64,000 nucleotides of DNA from Pseudomonadota bacterium (GCA_021836225.1 JAKBJA010000117.1:248001-312000), one strand, 5' to 3'; shown: positions 1 through 9,896, counted from the first letter of the stretch. Program-made: numbers and translations. The notes: generated by a model not told the origin, from the sequence alone.

Positions 1-2585
1 CCCAGACGGCAGATCAGTGCGTCATATTCCGTGAGCGCTTCTTGCAGGCGCGGGCCGATGTGGGTCAACAGGTGATCGCCCACGTGGTGGCCCAAGGTGT
101 CGTTGATTTCCTTGAAACGGTCCAGATCCAGTAGCAGGAGTGCGGTCTTTCCATCCGGGCTACGCCCGATCCGATCCGCAAACTCCTCGTGCAGGACGGA
201 ACGGTTAGGCAGGGCGGTGAGGCTGTCGTGCCTGGCCTGAAATGCCAGGCTGACGACATGGCGCGAATTGGCAATCGCCAGGGCAACCGTATTGCTGAAA
301 GCACTGAGCGTTTCCAGTTCCACCTCGCTGAATGTCCGTTGTTCCCCGTAGACCAGGTTGATGCTGCCCAGCGGTTGTTCGTGATAGATCATCGGTATGA
401 CGACCCCCGAGTGCAAATCCGCAGCCACCAGGCCATCTCTCATGGCGGGGTACAGGCGCATGTCATGGGCAAAGTCATTGCTGACCAGCAAATGCTTGCT
501 GGTCAGCGCCAGGCCGCTCAGGCTTCCCTCTAGGGGGAGGCTGGCGCCCAGTTGCGGCAATTCCGCCTTGAACCCGCGATTGGCTACCAGGTTCAGGCGA
601 GCTGCGCCCGAATCCAGCAGGTAAATCGCAATATTTGGCGCGTGACTCAATCCGAGTAGGGCATCCATGGTTTCCTTCAGGATGTCGTCCAGTGCCAGCG
701 AGGCGTGAAGACGGTTGGCCAGCTGGTTGATGAGGCGCAGGTTTTCGTTGCGCTCGATCAGGGCCTGGCGGGATTGCAGCAGTTCTGCCTCGGCTTTTTT
801 GCGTTGGCTGATGTCGCGAACGGTGGCAAGGATGTGGGCCTCGTCCCCGATCATCACCATGTTTAGCGTAACTTCCGCGTCGAAGGGCGTGCCGTCGTAG
901 CGTTGGTGGCGCCACTCGAAGAACTGGGTTTCGCCGTCGAAGGCCGCTGCGATTTTTTCTAGTGCCTTGGTTTTGGAGGGGCGTCCATCCGGCTGGAACT
1001 CGGGGGAATACCGATAAGGCGTGGCGCCGACGATCTGATCGCGCGTGCAGCCGAACATCTCCAGCGTTGCCGGGTTGCAATCCACGAATTGCTCACCCTT
1101 CATCAGGAAGATGCTGTCGCCTGCACGTTCGAACAGGGTGCGATAGCGCGCCTGGCTGTCGCGCAGATTGGCCTGGGCCTGTTTATGCGCGGACAGGTCG
1201 GCGGCGATCCCGATGAATCCCTCGATCCTGCCATCCGAGCCGTGCAACGGGGTGACCGATAGCCGTACCGGAAAACGGCTGCCATCCTTGCGTAGGCAGG
1301 TCCACTCGCGTTCCTCGGATTGGCCGCGCCTGGCTTTGGCGACGAAGACGTCAAAGCCAGGCTGGATGGGTTCGCCCAGTTCCTCACAGAGTTCGATAGC
1401 GTGTTGACGCATCTCGTCCTCGTCGTGGAAGAGGGCCGGGGTGCGTTCACCGATCACTTCTTCAGCGGTATAGCCCAGCATGCGCTGGGCCGCCGCGTTG
1501 AAGCTGACAATAATGCCGGCCGTGTTGGTGGAGATGATGCTGTAGTCGGCACCATCCAGAACGGCCTGTTGCCAGGCCGAGAGATGGGCGACCGCCGCGT
1601 CTGATTTGATCTGGCGTGCCCGCGAACGCCGATAGACCCACAGACCGCCAAACAGGAAGGCACCTAACAGCAGACTGGGCAGCAGCAGCTTTTGCAACCA
1701 GGAATGCACGATAGAACGCCAGGGAATGAGGGATGCCGCCAGCAGCCCATACTCGTCCATGCGTTCATAGACGACATAATGAAGACCCTGGTCGCGCGGC
1801 AGGTCGATCGTCATGACACCTTGCTCGTGCCTGACCGTGGCAAGCTGCTGGACGGTTCTGGGGTGGATCGGCTGACCATACGTATTACGTACACTGACCT
1901 GTTCCGAACCCGCGGGCAGCGGATAGAAATACTGGAGGTAATTGTCGTCGCGCAGTAGCGCCATCTGGATGTTCGGCGGCAGCGCGACGTGAGCCCCCAA
2001 GGTGGTGCCGCCATTGATGGAATATCCTGCTGTCATGACCGCCACGGTCCGGCCCAGTGGGTCGAGAATGGGTACGCGAACAGGGTTCACCCAAAGTTTC
2101 AGAGCCTGCATGTAATACGGCCTGCCAAGCTGGATGTGGCCGGAGGTGATGCTTGCGCGGAAGCTGTCGCGGGTTTCGGGTTGGTTCAGCAGATTGGGTA
2201 AAGGCTCCCCGTCCCGGATGCCGCTGACCAGGACGAGTTGCCCATCGGGCCTTGCCAGCCCCAATCCTGCCATTCCTGGATCAATCGACTTCATTCGTTC
2301 GATGAGTTCGCGTCCGCGTGCGGGGGACTGCAAGGCCCCTTGGGCGATCAGCTCGCTGCCCAATCCCCGCAGGACCAGTTCATAGTTCTTCAACGTGGTG
2401 CGCGTGTTCTGCACCAGGATGCCGTTGAAATAACGCAATTGCGTTTCGGCATCCTGTTTTGCGTCAACCCAATTCCGGGCGATGGCCATGAAATAGGCCA
2501 GCACGAAAAATCCGATCAAGACATAAAAAAGGCCGCGCAGAAGCCTGGGGTCGTTCTGGGATGATGGATTGCTGAGGCGGCTCAT
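1..2585 (-). CDS. Multi-sensor diguanylate cyclase, C-terminus cut by window edge
   Basis: An uninterrupted minus-strand frame runs from ATG at 2585 (in-frame TAA 18 bases upstream) to base 1, about 861 codons. Reading it gives: TM helix near residues 17-37, a periplasmic sensor of about 260 residues (dCache-like), a second TM ([17 protein letters not shown]), PAS 1 ([13 protein letters not shown]...[11 protein letters not shown]), PAS 2 ([15 protein letters not shown]...[11 protein letters not shown]), a GAF domain ([20 protein letters not shown]...[18 protein letters not shown]), then the start of a GGDEF domain ([38 protein letters not shown]). The window ends at CRLG, exactly where the GG(D/E)EF signature should begin, so catalytic integrity and any following EAL domain cannot be judged. 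Expected role: synthesis of c-di-GMP from two GTP in response to a periplasmic signal. No recognisable Shine-Dalgarno is seen. The 254 bases to the next gene hold no feature I can support. Confidence 0.9.
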   Translation of the reverse strand, partial: MSRLSNPSSQNDPRLLRGLFYVLIGFFVLAYFMAIARNWVDAKQDAETQLRYFNGILVQNTRTTLKNYELVLRGLGSELIAQGALQSPARGRELIERMKSIDPGMAGLGLARPDGQLVLVSGIRDGEPLPNLLNQPETRDSFRASITSGHIQLGRPYYMQALKLWVNPVRVPILDPLGRTVAVMTAGYSINGGTTLGAHVALPPNIQMALLRDDNYLQYFYPLPAGSEQVSVRNTYGQPIHPRTVQQLATVRHEQGVMTIDLPRDQGLHYVVYERMDEYGLLAASLIPWRSIVHSWLQKLLLPSLLLGAFLFGGLWVYRRSRARQIKSDAAVAHLSAWQQAVLDGADYSIISTNTAGIIVSFNAAAQRMLGYTAEEVIGERTPALFHDEDEMRQHAIELCEELGEPIQPGFDVFVAKARRGQSEEREWTCLRKDGSRFPVRLSVTPLHGSDGRIEGFIGIAADLSAHKQAQANLRDSQARYRTLFERAGDSIFLMKGEQFVDCNPATLEMFGCTRDQIVGATPYRYSPEFQPDGRPSKTKALEKIAAAFDGETQFFEWRHQRYDGTPFDAEVTLNMVMIGDEAHILATVRDISQRKKAEAELLQSRQALIERNENLRLINQLANRLHASLALDDILKETMDALLGLSHAPNIAIYLLDSGAARLNLVANRGFKAELPQLGASLPLEGSLSGLALTSKHLLVSNDFAHDMRLYPAMRDGLVAADLHSGVVIPMIYHEQPLGSINLVYGEQRTFSEVELETLSAFSNTVALAIANSRHVVSLAFQARHDSLTALPNRSVLHEEFADRIGRSPDGKTALLLLDLDRFKEINDTLGHHVGDHLLTHIGPRLQEALTEYDALICRL

Positions 2586-2839
2586 GCTGGCGGCGAGGCC
2601 TTATAGGCGGCTGTTCCCGGATAAAAAAGTTGTTGTGTTGTTGAATGCCGCCAGTCTTGTGCCGGGCATCGTGGCGTTCCCTCGGCGCGCCTCGGAGTCG
2701 GTGTGACGAGCATTACTAGTTTGGACTGTAGCTGGGCACTTACGCGACAACAAGCACGACTTGATGCGTGGATGCCTGAATGCAGGTCTGCCGCAGAACG
2801 GGCAATACGGTCTTCAGGAGCGGGATAGAGAGCGGGTTT

Positions 2840-3826
2840 TCAAAACTCGGCCTTGATTTCCCGGTTCAGCAGGGCATCGACTGCCTGGGCGGCGGGCAGG
2901 CCTTCAAACAGCATCTGGCAGACGGCGCGGGTGATGGGCATGTCGACGCCGAGTTCACCGGCAAGCGCGGAGACTTCGGGGGCAGTGGTGACGCCTTCTG
3001 CGACGTGGCCGAGTTCGCTGAGGATGGTATCGAGCGCCTGGCCGCGTGCGAGGCGCAGGCCGACCTGGCGGTTGCGCGAGAGGTCGCCGGTGGTGGTGAG
3101 GATGAGGTCGCCGAGGCCGGACAGGCCCATGAAGGTCTCGAAGTGGCCGCCAAGCTTGACCCCGAGGCGGGTCATTTCGGCGAGTCCACGGGTGATCAGC
3201 GCGGCGCGGGCGTTGTGGCCGAGTTGCAGGCCGTCGCAGATGCCGGCGGCGATTGCCATGACATTTTTCAGCGCGCCGCCGAGTTCGACGCCGATGACGT
3301 CGTCGTGCGCGTAGATCCGCAGGCGGTGGCTGGACAGGGTCTCGGCCAGATGGTGCGCCAGAACGGTATCGCGGGAGGCCAGCGTGAGCGCGGTAGGGTA
3401 GCCCTGCGCGACTTCCTGGGCGAAGCTGGGACCCGACAGCACGCCGGTCTGGCTGTGTGCGGGCAGCAGTTCGGCGATGAGCTGATGCGGCAATTTGCGG
3501 CTGCCGGGCTCGAAACCTTTGCATACCCAGACGATCGGCGGCAGGTCGGGGCGGGTGGCCAGCGCAGCCAGGGTGGGACGCAGGCCGCCGCTGGGAACGG
3601 CGATGACGATGAGGTCGGCCTGATCGACGACATGGCCGAGGTCGGGGCTGAAATGCAGCGCGTCCGGCAGCCTGCAATCAGGCAGATAGCGCGCGTTGAC
3701 GTGCGCCGCGCGCATGGCGTCGAGTTCGGCTGCGTTGCGTCCCCACAGGGTGACGTCATGATGGGGCGCCCAGCTGGCCGCCAGCGCGGTGCCCCATGCG
3801 CCGGCACCGAGTACCGCCAGTTTCAT
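2840..3826 (-). CDS. gpsA: Glycerol-3-phosphate dehydrogenase [NAD(P)+]
   Basis: 328-residue cytosolic enzyme that reduces dihydroxyacetone phosphate to sn-glycerol-3-phosphate, the backbone for phospholipid synthesis. The N-terminus MKLAVLGAGAWGTALA is the Rossmann GxGxxG motif; GPSFAQEVAQG, GALKNVMAIAAGICDGL (with the catalytic Lys) and LSGLGDLILTTTGDLSRNR are family signatures. Length is normal. I chose ATG at 3826 because it overlaps the TGA of the upstream SH3 gene as ATGA, implying translational coupling; an ATG three codons earlier (3835) is also possible. It is the last gene of a secB/SH3/gpsA run. Confidence 0.96.
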   Translation of the reverse strand: MKLAVLGAGAWGTALAASWAPHHDVTLWGRNAAELDAMRAAHVNARYLPDCRLPDALHFSPDLGHVVDQADLIVIAVPSGGLRPTLAALATRPDLPPIVWVCKGFEPGSRKLPHQLIAELLPAHSQTGVLSGPSFAQEVAQGYPTALTLASRDTVLAHHLAETLSSHRLRIYAHDDVIGVELGGALKNVMAIAAGICDGLQLGHNARAALITRGLAEMTRLGVKLGGHFETFMGLSGLGDLILTTTGDLSRNRQVGLRLARGQALDTILSELGHVAEGVTTAPEVSALAGELGVDMPITRAVCQMLFEGLPAAQAVDALLNREIKAEF

Positions 3827-4284
3827 TGTCCCCATACCTCGCGCACAGGCACCCAGCCGGCGAGGCCGTCGGCATGCTTCACCGGCAGCCAGCCGTAGGC
3901 GTCGGGCTTGCCGGTGACTTCGAGCAGGACGCCGCGTGCGGCACGAAACACGACGTCGGCATCGGCGTGGGGCTGCTGCCGGATGGCACTGGTTTCAGCC
4001 TTGACCATGACGCTTCGGGGGCCGCCGAGGGCGGATTTCTCGATCCATGCCAGGCGGCCGGTGTAGTCGCGCACCTTGACCCAGGCTTCGGTGTCGACGA
4101 CGACTTCGAGCGGCAGGCCGCTCCCAGCGACGGCCAGCTTGCCGGCCGAGGTCGAGGGCGCGTCATACAGCAGGGCGGCGCGTCCGGTGTTGCGGTATTC
4201 CAGCGCACTGGCAGGCTGCGCCAGCGCGAACAGCAGGCCGCCCGCGAGGAGCAGGGCGGCGCGGGACGGTCGCAATGTCAGCAC
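3823..4284 (-). CDS. Secreted SH3-domain protein
   Basis: 153 residues. Residues 1-27 form a Sec signal peptide (LLLAGGLLFALAQPASA). The rest contains two bacterial SH3-like repeats: one around residues 28-87 (ALLYDAPSTSAGKLAVAGSG...VKVRDYTGRLAWIEKSAL) and one around 88-153 (SAIRQQPHADADVVFRAARG...GWLPVKHADGLAGWVPVREVW). Such SH3b modules usually bind cell-wall peptides, so a periplasmic envelope role is likely, but no catalytic domain is present and the precise function is unknown. The stop overlaps the gpsA start (ATGA). The 246 bases separating it from secB hold only a doubtful 62-72 codon frame, not annotated here. Confidence 0.85.
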   Translation of the reverse strand: MLTLRPSRAALLLAGGLLFALAQPASALEYRNTGRAALLYDAPSTSAGKLAVAGSGLPLEVVVDTEAWVKVRDYTGRLAWIEKSALGGPRSVMVKAETSAIRQQPHADADVVFRAARGVLLEVTGKPDAYGWLPVKHADGLAGWVPVREVWGQ

Positions 4285-4530
4285 GCCTGGTTCAACCTAG
4301 GAACCGAAGTTGGACGCGCCCGATGGTGCGTCTGGGCGCGTGGCTGCCGCGAAGCGAGGAGGCGGCAGGCCGGGGCCTGCAACGACGAGCGACAAAGGCA
4401 GGTGCGTGATCAGGCGTGCCAGCGGGTGCGTAGCGAAGTCACCCAAAAGGTGAGGCATATCGAAGGCAAAAACATCAGCGTTCATGCGGTTCTCATTGAG
4501 GAGATGAGCGGTCAACTGCGGTTTCTAGGT

Positions 4531-4989
4531 TCAATGGGTTTGCGCAGGGGCGGCCTGTTGCTGTTGCGCCTGCTGTTGCTGCAGGAACAGCGATTCGAAG
4601 TTGACCGGGTTCAGCAGCAGCGGCGGGAAGCCGGCGCGGATCACCACGTCGGACACGGTTTCGCGCAGATACGGGAAGACGATGTTGGGGCAGCCGATGC
4701 CCAGCACCATGGGCAACTGGTCCTGCGGCACGTGTTCGATGCGGAAGATGCCGGCCTGGGTGCATTCGACCAGGAACATGGTCTTGTCGCCGGTTTTGGC
4801 GGTGACGGTGACGGTGATGCTGGCGTGGTACAGGTCTTCGCCCAGCGCGCGGCTTTCGGTCGACATGTTGACGTCGATCTGCGGGGCTTCCCGTTCCAGG
4901 TAGATGCCGGGTGCGTTGGGCACTTCCACCGACAGGTCCTTGACGTAGAGCTTTTCGATATTGAATACGGGTTGTTGTGCGTCGGCCAT
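4531..4989 (-). CDS. secB: Protein-export chaperone SecB
   Basis: 152 residues, the normal size. SecB is a cytosolic tetramer that keeps preproteins unfolded and hands them to SecA. Recognisable stretches are FNIEKLYVKDLSVEVPNAP, GIFRIEHV, LGIGCPNIVFPYLRETVSD and the C-terminal AGFPPLLLNPVNFESLF, followed by an unusually Gln-rich tail (QQQQAQQQQAAPAQTH). Synteny with gpsA is usual in proteobacteria. A hairpin terminator lies just upstream, separating it from trxC, so it probably has its own promoter in the 4990-5122 interval. Confidence 0.97.
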   Translation of the reverse strand: MADAQQPVFNIEKLYVKDLSVEVPNAPGIYLEREAPQIDVNMSTESRALGEDLYHASITVTVTAKTGDKTMFLVECTQAGIFRIEHVPQDQLPMVLGIGCPNIVFPYLRETVSDVVIRAGFPPLLLNPVNFESLFLQQQQAQQQQAAPAQTH

Positions 4990-5011
4990 GATGTCTCGTC
5001 TCCCTGAATAA

Positions 5012-5034
5012 GAAAACCGGAGCGTGCGCTCCGG
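5012..5034 (-). terminator. Rho-independent terminator downstream of trxC
   Basis: On the minus strand an 18-base perfect hairpin (CCGGAGCG...CGCTCCGG) is followed directly by TTTTCTT. It lies 90 bases after the trxC stop and 23 bases before the secB start, so it would end trxC-side transcripts. Confidence 0.75.
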
Positions 5035-5122
5035 GGATGGGCGTATTTTACACGGGCTTTAAGTCGTCTCCATGAATCCGCGCACCCGCATGGCCGTTCG
5101 CGTTTCGGCTAGGCACCAGCCC

Positions 5123-5551
5123 TTACTGAATGCCCTGTGACGCCAGCCAGCGTTTCAACGCGTGGGCCTCCATCGCCCCCGAGATGCGCGCCGCCTCGGC
5201 ACCATTCCTGAACAGGATCAGGCTGGGAATGCCCTTGATGTGGTGGCGCATCGACACCTGCGGATGGGCTTCGGTATCGACCTTGGCGAAGCGCACGCGC
5301 GTGCCCATCTCAGCGGCCACCTGCTGGAACACCGGCGCCATCATCTTGCACGGGCCGCACCAGCCGGCCCAGAAGTCGACCAGCACCGGCAGGCCGGCCT
5401 TCGCGATGAAGCGATCGAACGTGTCGGCGGTGAGGTCGAGCGGTTTGCCGGGCAGCAGCGGTGTGCCGCATTTGCCGCATTTGGGGGCATTCGTCAGCCG
5501 GTCGTCCGGCACGCGGTTGACGGCGAGGCAGTGGGGGCAGGCGAGTTCCAT
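5123..5551 (-). CDS. trxC: Thioredoxin 2 (zinc-containing)
   Basis: 142 residues. An N-terminal zinc module with two CxxC pairs (CPHC at 5-8, CGKC at 26-29) precedes a thioredoxin fold carrying the active site WCGPC (FWAGWCGPCKMMAPVF). This arrangement defines TrxC rather than TrxA. It reduces protein disulfides in the cytosol, receiving electrons from thioredoxin reductase, and is typically induced by oxidative stress. It sits beside grxC and a rhodanese, making a small thiol-redox cluster. Transcription ends at the hairpin at 5012-5034. Confidence 0.95.
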   Translation of the reverse strand: MELACPHCLAVNRVPDDRLTNAPKCGKCGTPLLPGKPLDLTADTFDRFIAKAGLPVLVDFWAGWCGPCKMMAPVFQQVAAEMGTRVRFAKVDTEAHPQVSMRHHIKGIPSLILFRNGAEAARISGAMEAHALKRWLASQGIQ

Positions 5552-5631
5552 GGGGCGGTCCTTGAAACGGTGGATGACCGCTTCAAGGTGGTGGCGTGCG
5601 CTGGAAATTCAAGCGCAACGCCAGAGGGGGC

Positions 5632-5895
5632 TCAGGCGCGGGCGAGCAGCGGCACCAGTTCGCCGGCGGCGTCGAGCGCAGACGTGTCGTCGAAACCGCC
5701 GACGTGGGTGTCGCCGATGAAGACCTGCGGGACGGTGCGGCGGCCGCCGGAGCGGGCCATCATTTCTTCCTGCTTCGCCGGGTCGAGGTCGATGCGAATC
5801 TTTTCGATCTCGGTGACGCCGCGGCTCTTGAGCAGGCGCTCTGCGGCGACGCAGTAGGGGCAGACGGCAGTGCAATACATTACGACTTTGGCCAT
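5632..5895 (-). CDS. grxC: Glutaredoxin 3
   Basis: 87 residues, the usual length. The dithiol active site CPYC is seen in MYCTAVCPYCVAAERLL, with the TVP cis-proline motif (RRTVPQVFIGDTHVGG) and the glutathione-binding GGFDD segment. It reduces disulfides and glutathione mixed disulfides in the cytosol. It lies 21 bases downstream of the rhodanese gene in the same orientation, the common order rhodanese-grxC-secB in beta- and gammaproteobacteria. Confidence 0.96.
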   Translation of the reverse strand: MAKVVMYCTAVCPYCVAAERLLKSRGVTEIEKIRIDLDPAKQEEMMARSGGRRTVPQVFIGDTHVGGFDDTSALDAAGELVPLLARA

Positions 5896-5916
5896 GAGGG
5901 CTTCCTTGTTACTGGA

Positions 5917-6330
5917 TTACTTGGCGACGGGCAGGTTGGCGCGTTCCCACGCGATGATGCCGCCCGCCTGGTTGTACACGGTCTCGAAACCGGCTTTTTT
6001 CAGCATGCCGCAGGCGCGCGCCGAGCGCTGGCCGCTGCGGCAGGTGACGAGGATGGGTTTTGCCTTGAATTTCTCGAGTTCCTGGAGGCGGCCGGCCAAC
6101 TGGCCGAGCGGAATGTGCCTGGCCTTGGGAATGTGCCCGGCGGAAAATTCCTTGTCCTCGCGCACGTCCAGGATCAGGGCGTCGTCATTGTAGAGGCGGG
6201 TGGCTTTCAGCGTGTCGGCCTCCTCGATGCCGGACAGCTTGCCGCCGATGAAGGACCACACCAGCATGGCGCCGGACACCGCCGCCACCGCCACCAGCAT
6301 CCAGTTCTGGGTCAGGAATTGAACATCCAT
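5917..6330 (-). CDS. Membrane-anchored rhodanese-like protein
   Basis: 137 residues from ATG at 6330, chosen because GGGGAAG lies just upstream; the open frame extends further but without homologous sequence. One N-terminal TM helix (NWMLVAVAAVSGAMLVWSFI) is followed by a rhodanese domain: LILDVREDKEFSAGHIPKARHIPLGQL and the active-site loop VTCRSGQRSARA with catalytic Cys. It probably transfers or carries sulfane sulfur at the inner membrane. Together with the next gene upstream (a DUF2892 membrane protein) it looks like a two-gene version of E. coli YgaP, which has both parts in one chain. Confidence 0.9.
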   Translation of the reverse strand: MDVQFLTQNWMLVAVAAVSGAMLVWSFIGGKLSGIEEADTLKATRLYNDDALILDVREDKEFSAGHIPKARHIPLGQLAGRLQELEKFKAKPILVTCRSGQRSARACGMLKKAGFETVYNQAGGIIAWERANLPVAK

Positions 6331-6341
6331 ACGTCTTCCCC

Positions 6342-6560
6342 TTACAGGCCGCAGCCGGTTTTGACGCCGGCCTTCTTCAGCATGATGTCCATCGGACAGA
6401 AGCGGGTGATGCCGGACTGGAACAGGTTGAAGCCGACGAAGGCGGTGAACCACAGCCACGACAGATGGGCCATGTCGATGCTGCCGGAAAAGTGCGCCAG
6501 CGCCAGCGAAAGCATGATGAAAAATCCGGCGATGATGCGGACCATACGTTCAACGGTCAT
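6342..6560 (-). CDS. DUF2892 (YgaP-type) inner-membrane protein
   Basis: 72 residues with two hydrophobic helices (MVRIIAGFFIMLSLALAHF and LSWLWFTAFVGFNLFQSG) followed by the hallmark tail TRFCPMDIMLKKAGVKTGCGL with two cysteines. This is the YgaP transmembrane/DUF2892 family, often associated with rhodaneses and sulfide/persulfide regulons. The stop is 11 bases before the rhodanese start, so the two are co-transcribed. A role in transporting or anchoring sulfur species is plausible but unproven. Confidence 0.87.
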   Translation of the reverse strand: MTVERMVRIIAGFFIMLSLALAHFSGSIDMAHLSWLWFTAFVGFNLFQSGITRFCPMDIMLKKAGVKTGCGL

Positions 6561-6611
6561 GATTTATTCCTCGGAGAAACAACGAAAAAGATAAGGGCGG
6601 TCCATGTTTTT

Positions 6612-9600
6612 TCAAGCCTGGGGCTCGCTGCGTTTTTGCCAGATGTAATACAGCAGCGGAATGACAACCAGGGTAAGCGCAGTGGAGGCGAAGGTGCCGA
6701 AAATCAGCGACACCGCGAGGCCGCCGAACACCGGGTCGGTGATCATGATCGCCGATCCCAGGATGATGGCGAGCGCGGTCAGCAGAATGGGCCGCAGCCG
6801 CACCGCGCCGGCCTCGATCACTGCTTCCTTGAGGCCGTAGCCCTGGGCGCGGTAATCGACGATGAAGTCGATCAGCAGCAGCGAGTTGCGCACCACGATG
6901 CCGGCCAGGGCGATGACGCCGATCATCGAGGTGGCGGTGAAGGCCTGGCTGGTCGCCCAGTGGCCGGGGAAGACGCCTATCAGGGTCAGCGGAATGGCGC
7001 CCATCACGATCATCGGCATGATGAAGGACTTGTAGTAGCCCACCAGCAGCAGGTAGATGAACACCAGGGCGATGATGAACGCCGATCCGAGGTCGCGGAA
7101 CACATCCAGGGTCAGGCGCATTTCCCCGCCCCACAGCAGGTGGTAACCGGTGACGTCGTCCGGCGTTGCCTGGGTGAAGCCCAGATTGCCGGTCTTGAAG
7201 CGCACGCCATTGGGTAGCAGGGTGCCGTCCAGCATCTTGTCCAGCGCCAGCACGGCATAGACCGGGCTGGAGGTGATCATTTCGCCGCCCACCATGACCA
7301 TGGGATGCTGGTCACGGTCGTAGATTGGTTTGCCATAGGGGACGGTTTCCACCTTGGCGATTGCGCCCAGCGGCACCTGCTTGCCCATCATGTTGGTCAG
7401 GCGGATCGCCATCAGCGACTCGGGCGACTGGCGCTCCGCGCGCGGCAGACGCACCACGATGTTGATGGGGTCGCGTGCGGAGTCCACGTGCACCGAGCCG
7501 ATCGACAGGCCCGACACGTAATCGCGCAGCAGCTTGCCCACCTGGCCGGCGACGATGCCCGACAGCGCGGCTTTCTCGCGGTCCACCTGCACCGAGAAGG
7601 ATTGCATGGTGGCAGTCACCGAATCGTCGGTGTTGATCATGCCGTAGACTGACTCGAACGCGCGGCGTACCTCGGGCGAGGCACCACGCAGTTTTTCATA
7701 GTCGGGCCCATACAGTTCGGCCAGCACCTGCGCCTGCACCGGCGGGCCGGGCGGCGTTTCGTAGAGCTTGATGCGGGCCTGCGGGAACGCCTGGCGCAGC
7801 GGCTTGAGGGTGTCGTTGAGTGCCTGCACGATCTGGTGCGACGAGGTCGAACGCTGATGCTTGTCGACCAGGTTGACGCGGATCTGCGCCAGGTTGTCGC
7901 CGCGCTTGATCGGGTCGCCGCGCACCAAGGCAGCGAAGTCGATGGGGGCGGTCATGCCGAGGAAGGTCTGGTAATCGGTGACGAAGGGGTTTTGCGCCAG
8001 CACGCCGCCTACCGCGCGCGCGGCGCGGTCGGTTTCTTCCAGCGTGGTGCCGGCCGGGGTGTCGATTTCGACCAGGAAGGTGTTGGTGTTGTCGTTGGGC
8101 AGCATCTTCAGTTCCACGCCCAGCGCCGACAGCGGCCCATTGATGCCCGAGGGGCGGATGAACTGCCACGCCGGCATCAGCATGGCCACCAGCAGCAGGC
8201 CCAGCACCGCCAGAAACATCAGATTTCGGCGGCCACTGTGCTCGATGAAGGGCGTGACGGTTTTGACATAGGCGCGATGCAGCGGATCGGTCTTGCGTGC
8301 GCCGGCTTCTTCCAGGCTTTCCTTGCGCGCGAGTTCGCTCCGCGCGGCCTTCTTCCGGAGCCACAGGTTGGTCGCCCACGGCACCACGATGTAGGCGATC
8401 AGCAGCGAGGCGATCATGGCCACCGGCACGTTGAACGGGATTGGCAGCATGAAGGGGCCCATCATGCCGGTGACGAAGGCCATCGGGATGAAGGCCAGGA
8501 TCACTGCGATGGTGGCGATGTTGGTGGGATTGCCGATTTCATTGGTGGCCTGGATGACCACGTCCTTGAAATCGCGGTCGCCGATGCCGTGATGCAGATG
8601 GCGGTGAATGTTCTCCACCACCACGATGGCGGCGTCGACCAGCAGACCCAGCGACAGGATCAGCGCGAACAGCGTGATGCGGTTGATGGTCTGGCCGGCG
8701 AACAGGCCGATGGTCAGCACCACGAACAGGATCAGCGGCACCGTCAGGGTGACGATGCCGGCTTCGCGCCAGCCGAGAAAGAACACCAGGATGACCACCA
8801 CCGAGCCGATGGCGATGCCCAGGTGCTCGACCAGGGTGTTGACCGCATCGTTGGCGCGCGCGCCGTCGTCGCGGGTCACGGCAACCGTGATGTCGGCGGG
8901 AATCGCCTGGCGCTTCAGCTGGTCGAGCTTCTTCAGCACGGCATCCGCCACCACCACCGCGTTGGTGCCGGCTTTCTTGGCGATGGCCAGCGTCACGGCC
9001 GGCGCCTCGCCGCGCGCGGCGTCCTTGCCGGCCGCCGGGCCGTAGGCAAAGCGCGTACTCTGATCCACCTCCTGCGGGCCATCCACGATGGTGGCGACGT
9101 CTTTCAGGAACACCGGACGTCCGTTGGGCGCGCCGATGACGATGTCGCCCACTTCCCGGGCGCTGCCGAGGAAGCCCTGCACCCGCAAGGGCGAGGCCCG
9201 GTTGTTGTCCACTAGGGTGCCGGCCGGCACGGAGACGTTCTGCCCCTGCAGCATCTGGTCGACCTGATCGAGCGCGATACCTGCTGCCGCCAGCCTGGCG
9301 GGAGAAATCCACACGTTGACCGCGCGCGGCGAACCGCCCAGGAGCTGGGTGAACGACACCCCCGGAACATTGCGCAGGTGTTCCAGAATGCGGCTCGCCA
9401 CCTGGCGGATCTGCAGATCGTCGAGCTTGTTGGACGACAGGGTCAGCGTCATGATCGGCACGTCGTCGACGTTGACCGGCTTGACCACCGGCTGCATGGC
9501 GCCGGGCGGCATGCGGTCCATGTTCTGCATCAACTGGTTGTAAAGCTTGACCAGGCTCTTTTCCTGGTCCTCCCCTACCTTGAACTGCACGGTCACCAGG

Positions 9601-9896
9601 CCGAAATCCGGGGCAGCATAGCCGAAAGTGTGGTCGACGCCGGACTGGGCGTTCATGATGGCTTCGAGCGGCTTGACCACCAGGTTCTGGATTTCCTGCG
9701 GCGAGGCGCCCGGCTTGGCGACGATGATGTTGGCTGCCGGCACCACGATCTGCGGGTTGTATTCGCGCGGGGTGACGAACAGCGCCATGATGCCGGCCAG
9801 CGCCACCGCCAGCATGATCATGGCGGTGATCTTGGATTCGATGAATATGCCGGCGAGCTTGCCGGCGATATTGAGCGGAGCGGAACGCTCAGTCAT
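6612..9896 (-). CDS. RND efflux transporter, inner-membrane permease (AcrB/MdtB superfamily)
   Basis: 1094 residues, a full-size resistance-nodulation-division pump. Twelve TM helices are expected; the first is ITAMIMLAVALAGIMALFV. Two large periplasmic porter loops follow TM1 and TM7. The proton-relay helix TM4 reads LGLLVDAAIVVVENI: one Asp is present, but the second Asp of AcrB (D408) is Ala, as in many non-AcrB RND members. It pumps substrates across the envelope with the adaptor and TolC-type channel encoded just upstream; the adaptor gene overlaps it by 8 bases. Substrate cannot be read from sequence. Confidence 0.93.
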   Translation of the reverse strand: MTERSAPLNIAGKLAGIFIESKITAMIMLAVALAGIMALFVTPREYNPQIVVPAANIIVAKPGASPQEIQNLVVKPLEAIMNAQSGVDHTFGYAAPDFGLVTVQFKVGEDQEKSLVKLYNQLMQNMDRMPPGAMQPVVKPVNVDDVPIMTLTLSSNKLDDLQIRQVASRILEHLRNVPGVSFTQLLGGSPRAVNVWISPARLAAAGIALDQVDQMLQGQNVSVPAGTLVDNNRASPLRVQGFLGSAREVGDIVIGAPNGRPVFLKDVATIVDGPQEVDQSTRFAYGPAAGKDAARGEAPAVTLAIAKKAGTNAVVVADAVLKKLDQLKRQAIPADITVAVTRDDGARANDAVNTLVEHLGIAIGSVVVILVFFLGWREAGIVTLTVPLILFVVLTIGLFAGQTINRITLFALILSLGLLVDAAIVVVENIHRHLHHGIGDRDFKDVVIQATNEIGNPTNIATIAVILAFIPMAFVTGMMGPFMLPIPFNVPVAMIASLLIAYIVVPWATNLWLRKKAARSELARKESLEEAGARKTDPLHRAYVKTVTPFIEHSGRRNLMFLAVLGLLLVAMLMPAWQFIRPSGINGPLSALGVELKMLPNDNTNTFLVEIDTPAGTTLEETDRAARAVGGVLAQNPFVTDYQTFLGMTAPIDFAALVRGDPIKRGDNLAQIRVNLVDKHQRSTSSHQIVQALNDTLKPLRQAFPQARIKLYETPPGPPVQAQVLAELYGPDYEKLRGASPEVRRAFESVYGMINTDDSVTATMQSFSVQVDREKAALSGIVAGQVGKLLRDYVSGLSIGSVHVDSARDPINIVVRLPRAERQSPESLMAIRLTNMMGKQVPLGAIAKVETVPYGKPIYDRDQHPMVMVGGEMITSSPVYAVLALDKMLDGTLLPNGVRFKTGNLGFTQATPDDVTGYHLLWGGEMRLTLDVFRDLGSAFIIALVFIYLLLVGYYKSFIMPMIVMGAIPLTLIGVFPGHWATSQAFTATSMIGVIALAGIVVRNSLLLIDFIVDYRAQGYGLKEAVIEAGAVRLRPILLTALAIILGSAIMITDPVFGGLAVSLIFGTFASTALTLVVIPLLYYIWQKRSEPQA

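Noticed and set aside
4297..4515. A 72-codon minus-strand frame between secB and the SH3 gene
   Set aside because: No convincing ribosome-binding site, no recognisable fold, Pro/Ala-rich composition typical of shadow frames; it fills an intergenic region but cannot be supported.
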